64,000 bases of DNA from Zygotorulaspora mrakii (Eukaryota; Ascomycota; Saccharomycetes; Saccharomycetales; Saccharomycetaceae). A model generated the notes under the pieces. That model was not told the origin of the DNA. It ran no database searches and saw only the letters and a program-made list of their open reading frames with translations. How positions within the stretch are numbered: the first letter of the stretch is position 1; every line of letters starts with the position of its first letter. Positions 57,300 through 64,000 of the stretch are shown here, in pieces. The stretch spans positions 744,001 through 808,000 of the forward strand of contig NC_050724.1 of assembly GCF_013402915.1 (NCBI RefSeq), in the 5' to 3' direction. The translations under genes were made by a program, and so were the position numbers.

Positions 57300-57518
57300 A
57301 TGACTCAATTATGCAGACCATTCCTACTGTACCTCAATTTATGCAAAAAGACTCATGTTGCTCCTTTGATCCCTTCGACTAAAAATTACCAACAGCACAG
57401 TGCCCGCAGTCCAGCGGCTCCGACCAAGCAATTTCTCCCAGAGCCACAAAAGAAGAGAACTTCAAAATCTAGTTTTTTTCGCATGCTTTGGAGACCTACT
57501 TTTCGTGAAAGGCCATGA
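57300..57518 (+). CDS. Possible small basic protein (72 codons)
   Basis: The frame opens with ATG and ends with a basic, aromatic stretch (KKRTSKSSFFRMLWRPTFRERP). I do not recognise it. Length alone does not exclude chance. It is listed only because the C-terminal composition looks protein-like and nothing else explains this stretch. Confidence 0.2.
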   Translation: MTQLCRPFLLYLNLCKKTHVAPLIPSTKNYQQHSARSPAAPTKQFLPEPQKKRTSKSSFFRMLWRPTFRERP

Positions 57519-58231
57519 ATGAGGATATGCCCTTTAATTATGCTGGATCGGAAGGCATTCGATGACGTCGTCATACGCTTGGTGTATGGAAGATGCAAAG
57601 AAAGACCAGGGTTTGGTAGCATTGTTGGATCTGGTTGTTATAGAAATTGACTGCAAAAAATATCAGGACGTGAATTTCAGCTGGTATATTGAGAGCTCTT
57701 AGATACAGAAAAAAGATGCATTTCACGCAATGTGCTAAATTGCATATGAAGTGGGTCGGTTCCACTTTTGCACGAGAGCTTATTTGAAAGTGATTCTCTC
57801 AACTTTCATGGGTGGAAGAAATTGTTCTTGAATGCTAGTCCACCCTACCACTTATTCGCTTGCCCCCCCCCCTTACTCACATGCGATTCTTTATCTTTGG
57901 ACGAGCGATAGTTTTTTATGAAAATGCAGTGTGCAGCAGCTGTCTTGACGTCTCTGCTAAAATGTAAATTCATTCGAGTCCTGCTAAATCCTGGATGGGC
58001 AATTCAGTGCAACAAATATTACATACGCAATCTGAGCAAATGTTGTAGGCCCCATACCGCTGTTCAATGTTTAACCAAGCAACTGCCCTCTACGAATTGA
58101 TGCATAAACGCTGTAAGCGGTTGAAGGCTATGGCATTTGCATCTTAATATAATCCTCTTGGTTGTATTGCAGTTAATTGTCAAATATCGTTCTTTTACGT
58201 AGAATAGACTTCTGTGCGTTTCTGTAAGGAC

Positions 58232-58249
58232 TTCTGGAAAATTCAAGAA
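58232..58249. promoter_or_regulatory. Perfect four-unit heat-shock element
   Basis: TTC-N2-GAA-N2-TTC-N2-GAA without mismatch, 152 bp upstream of the HSP42 ATG: a strong Hsf1 site in the expected place. Confidence 0.88.
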
Positions 58250-58263
58250 AATAAATGGAAAAA

Positions 58264-58268
58264 AGGGG
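58264..58268. promoter_or_regulatory. STRE (AGGGG) upstream of HSP42
   Basis: AGGGG inside an A4G6 run, 15 bp after the heat-shock element. A second core, CCCCT at 57870-57874, lies in a C10 run. Msn2/4-type general stress control is likely. Confidence 0.55.
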
Positions 58269-58295
58269 GGCGATAGTTTTAGCAGGGAATTATGG

Positions 58296-58304
58296 TATAA
58301 AAAG
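58296..58304 (+). promoter_or_regulatory. TATA box of HSP42
   Basis: TATAAAAAG about 97 bp before the ATG, downstream of the heat-shock element, as expected for an inducible TATA promoter. Confidence 0.7.
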
Positions 58305-58400
58305 TATAAAGTAGATTGGGTAGCCACATGTAGTGTGTTCATTCACGGCAGCACTAGATCAACAGACTACTGAATCAGACTATACTCTATACAAGTCAAT

Positions 58401-59585
58401 ATGAGTTTTTATCAACCATCGTTATCTCTTTATGACGTCCTTAATGCCCTCGCAGGGCAAGCACAAGCTCCTGATAGAAATGCTATGTTCCTTCAAGAGC
58501 AACAGGAGCAGCAGCAGAGGGCTCAATTAGAAGCAAGGGCAAGGGCTCAAGCGCAATCCTACGCTCAATTGCATGCCCCAGGCGGCGCTAGAAGACGGTA
58601 CCCCACCCATGAGCCAGATACCGGCGTACCGGCCAGCTACTACTATGGGGCGGCCAGCAACCCACACTATTATAGGCCCCTCTATTATTACACAGGCGAA
58701 GATGATTCGGACGACAATGACGATTTAGAAAGTGACGAGACCGTCCCTCAGTACACAAAGACTCCTTTTTACTATCATAGCCGCGTTCCAAATTATGTGC
58801 CAGAATCCTCCATCGAGGGAAATGATTTACAGAAGCTTTTAAGTAACTTGTTCGGTTTCGCTGCACCAGCTTCGAGTGAGGCAGCAAATGTGCCAAAAAG
58901 TGAAAATGAGGCACCTGAGGCACGGCAGAGTACTATTGAAAGGGCAAGTGACCCACAAGAGAAGGCAGCGGTCGAGAATTCGAAGAATGCAACAAGCAAC
59001 CCTGAGAAAAAAGAAGACGCTGGTAGGGATGTTCAAGACGCCTCGGCTGCTGAAACTGAGCCCAGACATGGAATCACACCATTAAGCTCAGCAAAAAAGC
59101 ATTCTTTCTTGCACCAACAGGTCCGTTCGCCAGTTCCTGACCCTCTACAGGTTTCCAAACCTGAAACAAGATTAGATCTGCCTTTCTCCCCCGAAGTCAA
59201 CGTTTACGACTGCGCTGACGCTTATATTTTGGTAGCTGCCTTGCCTGGTGCGACCTCAAAAGATTTCAGGGTTGACTATCATCCATCTTCGCACGAGCTT
59301 ATAATACGTGGCGATGTAGAGGATAAATTGGACGTCGGCGAAAAGTCTCTTAAAATTAATGAATTGAAATACGGTGCTTTCCAAAGGACCCTTAAGTTTC
59401 CCGTGCTGCCTCGTATAAAGGATGAGGAAATTAAAGCTACATACAAGAATGGACTTTTGCAAGTTAAGGTGCCTAAATTGATCGATGGTTCTGAGAAACC
59501 AGCACCTAAGAAAAGAATTGTCATAGAGGACATCCCAGACGAAGAACTGGAATTCGAAGAAGATCCTAATCCTGTCCAGGAATGA
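58401..59585 (+). CDS. HSP42: Small heat-shock protein Hsp42
   Basis: 394 residues (S. cerevisiae Hsp42, YDR171W, is 375). It is an oligomeric chaperone that sorts misfolded proteins into cytosolic aggregates. Seen: MSFYQPSLSLYDVLNALAGQAQ, the conserved start; a Gln/Ala-rich stretch (residues 34-56); a Tyr-rich prion-like part (YYYGAASNPHYYRPLYYYT); an acidic segment (EDDSDDNDDLESDE); then the alpha-crystallin domain from LPFSPEVNVYDCADAYILVAALPG (around 258-282) to YKNGLLQVKVPKL (around 348-360) with an acidic tail. ATG at 58401. Heat-shock element, STREs and TATA box upstream fit heat and stress induction. Next to SUP35, as in S. cerevisiae. Confidence 0.97.
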   Translation: MSFYQPSLSLYDVLNALAGQAQAPDRNAMFLQEQQEQQQRAQLEARARAQAQSYAQLHAPGGARRRYPTHEPDTGVPASYYYGAASNPHYYRPLYYYTGEDDSDDNDDLESDETVPQYTKTPFYYHSRVPNYVPESSIEGNDLQKLLSNLFGFAAPASSEAANVPKSENEAPEARQSTIERASDPQEKAAVENSKNATSNPEKKEDAGRDVQDASAAETEPRHGITPLSSAKKHSFLHQQVRSPVPDPLQVSKPETRLDLPFSPEVNVYDCADAYILVAALPGATSKDFRVDYHPSSHELIIRGDVEDKLDVGEKSLKINELKYGAFQRTLKFPVLPRIKDEEIKATYKNGLLQVKVPKLIDGSEKPAPKKRIVIEDIPDEELEFEEDPNPVQE

Positions 59586-59883
59586 AAGGGTTCTTCCGCG
59601 TTGGCAATCGAACTGCTCGTATGTCACTATGGTCCTTCTATTTTAGTTCGCAGAGTAGCGTAGTAGTACTATGATGAATAATTTGTGTATAATTTGCGTA
59701 TAGCTCGTAAAATATGATCAATATAAAAATTTTTCAGCTTCTTTCCTTAAAATTGTGCCATTATGAAATTCTGCACAAGGCCATCTTGTTAGTTAAATAT
59801 GAAATTTCAATTTTACTTCATATATATTGAAAATCTGCTTCAACAAAGACACTTAAGGAAATCATTGAAGATAGCAATTCCGG

Positions 59884-61959
59884 ATGTCCGATCCAAATCA
59901 GACTAACAACCAGCAGCAAGAAGGTAGTCAACAAAACTATCAAAACTACCAACAATACTATCAGAATTATGGTCAACAGCCAAATCAGCAGGCCTACCAA
60001 GGCTACCAAGGCTACCAGGGCCAACAGGGCCAACAGGGCCAACAAGGCTACCAAGGGAGCCAAGCCTTCAAGCCTCAACAGCAGCATCAACAATACCAGC
60101 AATTAGATGCTCAAAACTACGGTGGTTATCAACAGGGTTACCAAGCGGGTTATCAGCAAAGTTTTCAACCGGGCTATCAACAAGGCTATCAAGCGCAACA
60201 GGCTTACGTACCACAACAAGGCCGTGGTGGTTATAAGAACTTTCAGCCTCGTAGTGCCCAAAGTTTCCAGCCACAACAGTCTCAGGGTATGACTCTAGAT
60301 GATTTTCAAAAGCAGAAACAGCAAACTACAACAAAACCAAAGAAAACTTTAAAGCTTGTCTCTAGTTCTGGGATCAAACTTGCCAATGCTACAAAAAACG
60401 TTGACGCCAAAGTAGAAGCTTCTGACAAGGAAACTAACGATAAAAAGGAGAGCACTCAAGAACAAGCGCCAGCAGAGCAAGAAAAGGCCAAAAGTCAAGA
60501 AGTCTCCGACGCTAAAAGTGTAGCGAAGAAACAAGATGATTTGCCAAAGGTTGAAAAGTTAAAAATCTCAGAAGAAGCTCCATCTCAAACGAATGTCTCT
60601 AGTGCCGATGCGTTGATTAAGGAACAGGAGGATGAAGTGGACGAAGAAGTTGTCAATGACATGTTTGGTGGCAAGGACCACATTTCGCTTATCTTTATGG
60701 GTCATGTCGACGCGGGCAAATCAACCATGGGTGGTAATATTCTATATTTGACAGGTTCCGTCGATAAAAGAACAGTTGAAAAATACGAGAGAGAAGCCAA
60801 GGATGCTGGTAGACAGGGTTGGTATTTGTCCTGGGTTATGGATACTAACAAGGAAGAAAGAAGTGATGGTAAGACGATTGAAGTTGGTAAAGCTTATTTT
60901 GAAACTGAAAAGAGACGTTACACAATTTTGGACGCTCCTGGACATAAAATGTATGTTTCCGAAATGATTGGTGGTGCGTCGCAAGCAGATGTAGGTATCT
61001 TAGTTATTTCCGCGAGGAAGGGTGAATATGAGACTGGTTTTGAGAAAGGTGGTCAGACACGTGAACACGCACTGCTGGCTAAAACTCAGGGCGTGAACAA
61101 GATGGTAGTGGTCATTAACAAGATGGATGACCCTACAGTGGGCTGGTCTCAAGAACGTTACGACCAATGTGTTAAGAATATAACTAATTTTTTGAAGGCT
61201 ATTGGTTATAACATAAAGGAAGATGTTATCTTTATGCCAGTCTCTGGTTTTAGCGGTGCTGGTCTTAAAGAGCGTGTTGATCCTAAAGACTGTCCATGGT
61301 ACAAAGGTCCATCACTCTTGGAATATCTAGACAGTATGAATCACCTTGACCGTCGTGTTAATGCACCATTCATGTTACCAATCGCTGCTAAGATGAGAGA
61401 TATGGGTACTATCGTAGAAGGCAAAATTGAATCTGGACACATCAAAAAAGGTCATTCAACTTTACTGATGCCTAATAAAAGTACTGTTGAGATTCAGAAC
61501 ATTTATAATGAAACTGAAAATGAAGTTGATATGGCGATTTGCGGTGAACAAGTTAAATTGAGAATTAAAGGTGTTGAAGAGGAAGATATATCTGCAGGTT
61601 TCGTGTTGACTTCTCCCAAGAATCCTATCAAAAACGTCACAAGATTTGTTGCACAAGTGGCTATTGTTGAACTTAAATCTATTATGTCTGCAGGTTACTC
61701 ATGTGTGATGCATGTCCATACAGCCATTGAGGAAGTGCATATCACTAGACTGCTACACAAGTTGGAAAAGGGTACAAACCGTAAATCCAAGAAGCCTCCT
61801 GCATTCGCGAAGAAGGGTATGAAAATTATCGCCGTTTTGGAAACAGAGGAACCAGTATGTGTGGAGACGTATGAAGATTATCCTCAATTGGGTAGATTCA
61901 CCCTAAGGGATCAAGGAACCACAATTGCCATCGGTAAAATTGTCAAAATCTTGGATTAG
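59884..61959 (+). CDS. SUP35: Translation termination factor eRF3 (Sup35)
   Basis: 691 residues (S. cerevisiae Sup35, YDR172W, is 685). A GTPase that acts with eRF1 to release the nascent chain. N domain (about 1-135): rich in Q, N, Y and G, with SUP35-type oligopeptide repeats ([13 protein letters not shown], then [22 protein letters not shown]), so prion-forming ability is plausible but not shown. M domain (about 136-255): Lys/Glu-rich. C domain: GHVDAGKST (273-281), [17 protein letters not shown], then the eRF3 barrels including [13 protein letters not shown]. All GTPase motifs are intact. ATG at 59884. Confidence 0.98.
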   Translation: MSDPNQTNNQQQEGSQQNYQNYQQYYQNYGQQPNQQAYQGYQGYQGQQGQQGQQGYQGSQAFKPQQQHQQYQQLDAQNYGGYQQGYQAGYQQSFQPGYQQGYQAQQAYVPQQGRGGYKNFQPRSAQSFQPQQSQGMTLDDFQKQKQQTTTKPKKTLKLVSSSGIKLANATKNVDAKVEASDKETNDKKESTQEQAPAEQEKAKSQEVSDAKSVAKKQDDLPKVEKLKISEEAPSQTNVSSADALIKEQEDEVDEEVVNDMFGGKDHISLIFMGHVDAGKSTMGGNILYLTGSVDKRTVEKYEREAKDAGRQGWYLSWVMDTNKEERSDGKTIEVGKAYFETEKRRYTILDAPGHKMYVSEMIGGASQADVGILVISARKGEYETGFEKGGQTREHALLAKTQGVNKMVVVINKMDDPTVGWSQERYDQCVKNITNFLKAIGYNIKEDVIFMPVSGFSGAGLKERVDPKDCPWYKGPSLLEYLDSMNHLDRRVNAPFMLPIAAKMRDMGTIVEGKIESGHIKKGHSTLLMPNKSTVEIQNIYNETENEVDMAICGEQVKLRIKGVEEEDISAGFVLTSPKNPIKNVTRFVAQVAIVELKSIMSAGYSCVMHVHTAIEEVHITRLLHKLEKGTNRKSKKPPAFAKKGMKIIAVLETEEPVCVETYEDYPQLGRFTLRDQGTTIAIGKIVKILD
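59996..60200 (+). repeat. Oligopeptide-coding repeats in the SUP35 N domain
   Basis: Tandem CAAGGCTAC / CAGGGCCAA 9-mers (59996-60056) followed by looser TATCAACARGG units. Near-perfect DNA identity of the 9-mers suggests recent slippage. Confidence 0.8.
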
Positions 61960-62055
61960 ATTATAAAACCTTAAATATGATGTAACATAGAATAATTCGT
62001 CTTCAACATTGAATAACAAAAAGTTGAAGAAACATCTCTTAAACACAAACAAGTT

Positions 62056-63096
62056 CTATAAATTAAGATTATCGAAAAGTTTCATCAAGTTTTCTACTGC
62101 GTCGACAACGTTCTCATCATAACCTTCACCAGGAACAAATTTAGAATGGGCAAAATCTATCAAAGCTAATGTGCTCAATGAGGTATTTTCTGGCATAGAA
62201 TCATTGCTGTCTTCTTCACCCTTATAATCTCTGTTCTTGCCCTCATACTCCCCCTCTACACTCTCATTATCCTCGCTGTATTCTATGAAATCGGATCTGA
62301 GTATAGGGTCATGATCCTCTAGCGTATCCCAACGGTTTGGGTCGCCCTCATAAATAAACAAAAGACTTGCAGAGACCATTCGCACCTCTTCATCTAATAA
62401 AGTATTATAAAGCAATTGTATTCTCTGCAGGAAAATCTCTTTCAGCTGTTTGATTCGCTTTTCTGATAATCTATCGTTTGCAAAAAAGAGATTGAATGCG
62501 CCTTCAATGTTGTCTACTGTGCGAGAGCGTCCAAAATTTTTGTTGATGAATATATTACCAGTATCAGTTTCCTCAAAATGTACCTCATCTATTTCCTTAG
62601 TTAGCTCATTTGCCTGCATATGCATTCCACAAATTCTAAACCCCGAACTTCCCGACGTTGTGGTCCTACTTACCTCACTTAACCTTTGCCTTTTCTCCTC
62701 ACTCGCATGTTCATCAAAAAGTATTTTACCCAGTTTCACATCCAAAACGTTTGGTTGAGAATAGCCGTACAGCAAGTTCTCTAAGACAAGTAACTTCCTT
62801 CCACCTGATTTTGGAGTTGTCTGCGAGTCTGACAGTATAGCCGTGCTATCGCCAGGGCCCCTCTCTTGCAAACTTTCATCCAGCACACCAAGAAAAGTCG
62901 GTAACCATGCAGATAGCGGCAAGTCTCCATCGGCTGCATCGGCTGCATCGGATTCTCTCAATGATTTTTCCTGCACGACTTGGTAGAAATCGAGCTCTTG
63001 CTGCGTCAGTACCTTGAAAACCAACACTTCATCCTTGTCGGTTAAAGTTCCCTCATGTCCCGCAGCCTTATGTCGCAACAGCTTGAACTCTCCCAT
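62056..63096 (-). CDS. ARG82: Inositol polyphosphate multikinase
   Basis: 346 residues (S. cerevisiae Arg82/Ipk2, YDR173C, is 355). It phosphorylates inositol trisphosphate to IP4/IP5 and is a cofactor of the ArgR-Mcm1 regulator of arginine genes. Seen: the IP-kinase motif QPNVLDVKLGK (around 112-122), the SLLFIYEGDP segment, an acidic insertion (ESVEGEYEGKNRDYKGEEDSND) like the Asp-rich region of the orthologue, and LIDFAHSKF (around 308-316), which carries the metal-binding aspartate. The start is the ATG at 63094-63096; one codon earlier is only TTG. Order SUP35-ARG82-HMO1 is conserved. Confidence 0.95.
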   Translation of the reverse strand: MGEFKLLRHKAAGHEGTLTDKDEVLVFKVLTQQELDFYQVVQEKSLRESDAADAADGDLPLSAWLPTFLGVLDESLQERGPGDSTAILSDSQTTPKSGGRKLLVLENLLYGYSQPNVLDVKLGKILFDEHASEEKRQRLSEVSRTTTSGSSGFRICGMHMQANELTKEIDEVHFEETDTGNIFINKNFGRSRTVDNIEGAFNLFFANDRLSEKRIKQLKEIFLQRIQLLYNTLLDEEVRMVSASLLFIYEGDPNRWDTLEDHDPILRSDFIEYSEDNESVEGEYEGKNRDYKGEEDSNDSMPENTSLSTLALIDFAHSKFVPGEGYDENVVDAVENLMKLFDNLNL

Positions 63097-63827
63097 CAAA
63101 CCAACTCAATACCATGAAAGTCGCTGGCACAATAAATAAAATCGTATCTATGCTTGCTGATCCGTCAAACCTGGAGAGTTGATCATGTTATAACCACTAC
63201 CCGAGTCACGTGATCTCTCGTACGACCAAGTGCTTAAAGCTCCACAGCTGCTCGAGAATTGAACACAAGCCATTGGTACCCATATAGCTTCATGCTGGAC
63301 CAACACCCATAATTAACGTTGAATACATAAGCATTCTTCATTATTAAGCGCCCTGTGTCAGCTCAGTTGCAGATTTCTCAAGGAACCAGGCTCGCAATAT
63401 AAGAAAACCATCAATGTGTACCTTTTCTTGGGCCATAGATTCGGAAGATTTTGCAACTATACCCAACAGTACTTTAATGATGCCCTTCACCTCTCTATCG
63501 TCACAAATCAATTGGCAGAATTACTGTCGCTGTGAACAAAAATGTCTACTTACCCTGTTCAAGACCACCATTTCCACCAATCGCGTCATCCAAGTTTTTC
63601 ATCCGGGAAATTGTGTCCTCCCTTCCAGAAAATCCTACCAGGGGGGAGTTTACTCGCGCAACCTCTCTGCCTAGCGCAAAGTTTCTCCTTCCACAAGGTG
63701 AAAGAAACTCCTTCTAGGAGCCATGGTGGAATAGAACGGGCTTCTTGCAACTTTCGTTGTACCGATCAATCACAATCAGTGAACAAACCTGAGGAGCGTA
63801 ACTTCGAAGTAACTACACGTGATAGTA
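63097..63827. other. ARG82-HMO1 divergent promoter region
   Basis: 731 bp. It contains a CACGTG (63207-63212) and ACACCCATAA (63303-63312), which resembles a Rap1 half-site and would fit HMO1, a gene expressed like ribosomal protein genes. Overlapping frames around 63414-63835 carry no recognisable domain and are not called. Confidence 0.5.
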
Positions 63828-64000
63828 ATGACTAGCGATCCCTCAATCAGACTGAAGTCTGCGAAGGACTCAGTATGTATTATAGTATAACAAACACTGT
63901 TTTCGATCGAAATTGTTTTCATCTCACTAACACCTTCCTTAGTTGGTCTCATCGCTCTTTGAGCTATCCAAATCTGCTAACCAAACAGCAGCTTGTATCG
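63828..64000 (+). CDS. HMO1: HMG-box protein Hmo1, 5' part, two exons
   Basis: Exon 1 (63828-63872) encodes MTSDPSIRLKSAKDS; exon 2 (from 63943) continues LVSSLFELSKSANQTAACI to the window edge. Joined, this tracks the S. cerevisiae Hmo1 (YDR174W) N-terminus residue for residue, MTTDPSVKLKSAKDS followed by LVSSLFELSKAANQTA. Without splicing, the frame stops inside the intron. Hmo1 is a nucleolar HMG-box protein that works at rDNA and ribosomal protein gene promoters; the HMG box lies beyond the window. Its position next to ARG82 is as in S. cerevisiae, where I know of no intron in this gene. Confidence 0.93.
63873..63942 (+). other. Spliceosomal intron of HMO1
   Basis: 70 bp: 5' splice site GTATGT (63873-63878), branch site CACTAAC (63925-63931), 3' splice site TTAG ending at 63942. 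It falls between codons 15 and 16 (phase 0). The branch-to-AG distance is short. Confidence 0.9.

Larger units (their letters stand above)
57024..58400. other. Long HSP42 upstream region
   Basis: 1,377 bp between the solo LTR and HSP42. The distal half contains a possible small frame (57300-57518). The proximal half carries HSP42 control sites: a CCCCT STRE (57870-57874), a heat-shock element, an AGGGG STRE (58264-58268) and a TATA box (58296-58304). Confidence 0.6.

Noticed and set aside
63414..63835. Three overlapping plus-strand frames before HMO1
   Set aside because: None has a recognisable domain and all end at or before the true HMO1 start. The spliced HMO1 model explains the neighbourhood better.
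1..64000. CRISPR arrays, operons, riboswitches or bacterial defence systems
   Set aside because: The window is eukaryotic nuclear DNA; no spaced direct-repeat arrays were seen and genes are individually promoted.

Overview
This window is nuclear DNA of a budding yeast of the family Saccharomycetaceae. Every long reading frame matches a Saccharomyces cerevisiae protein family, the two tRNAs are yeast-like, and the mobile element is a Ty1/copia retrotransposon. The gene order points to a lineage that branched before, or did not undergo, the whole-genome duplication. A single run interleaves the S. cerevisiae chromosome IV series SEC1-TRM82-SEC5-TAF10-CDC37-STB3-SEC7-HSP42-SUP35-ARG82-HMO1 (YDR164-YDR174) with the chromosome XII series DPH6-ACF2-RMP1-SPE4-SMD3-PEP3-YLR149C-STM1-PCD1-ACS2 (YLR143-YLR153). 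It also carries URC1, a uracil-catabolism gene that S. cerevisiae lacks. Zygosaccharomyces, Torulaspora, Zygotorulaspora and Lachancea are plausible hosts; the genus cannot be fixed from the sequence alone.

Layout. 1-3126: the 3' part of the ribonucleotide reductase large subunit gene, convergent with an ARO8-type aminotransferase. 3127-11597: a mobile-element locus with a decayed solo LTR, tRNA-Asp(GTC), and a complete, apparently intact Ty1-like element on the minus strand (5103-11387). That element has identical 495-bp LTRs, a 5-bp target duplication, a canonical initiator-tRNA primer site, a GGGTGGTA polypurine tract and a CTTAGGC +1 frameshift site. This locus is also a synteny breakpoint. 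11598-50355: the interleaved ancestral block. 51278-56216: URC1 and ECM32. 56317-57023: tRNA-Gln(TTG) and a solo LTR. 58401-64000: HSP42, SUP35, ARG82 and the start of HMO1, which carries a short spliceosomal intron that open-reading-frame scanning misses.

Functions are mostly housekeeping: secretion and vesicle traffic (SEC1, SEC5, SEC7, PEP3), polyamine synthesis (SPE4), RNA and tRNA processing (RMP1, SMD3, TRM82), translation (DPH6, STM1, SUP35, ECM32), transcription (TAF10, STB3, HMO1), chaperones (CDC37, HSP42), and acetyl-CoA, CoA and inositol-phosphate metabolism (ACS2, PCD1, ARG82). Recognisable regulatory DNA includes an RRPE-PAC pair before TRM82, a perfect four-unit heat-shock element before HSP42, several Reb1-type sites, a CGG-triplet cluster before URC1 and a cluster of five GACTC heptamers between STB3 and the YLR149C orthologue. 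The most notable observations are the HMO1 intron, the young Ty1-like element whose Gag has a CCHC knuckle, an overlapping upstream reading frame at SPE4, an unrecognised 517-residue protein between DPH6 and SEC1, and a repeat-rich STB3-STM1 intergenic block.
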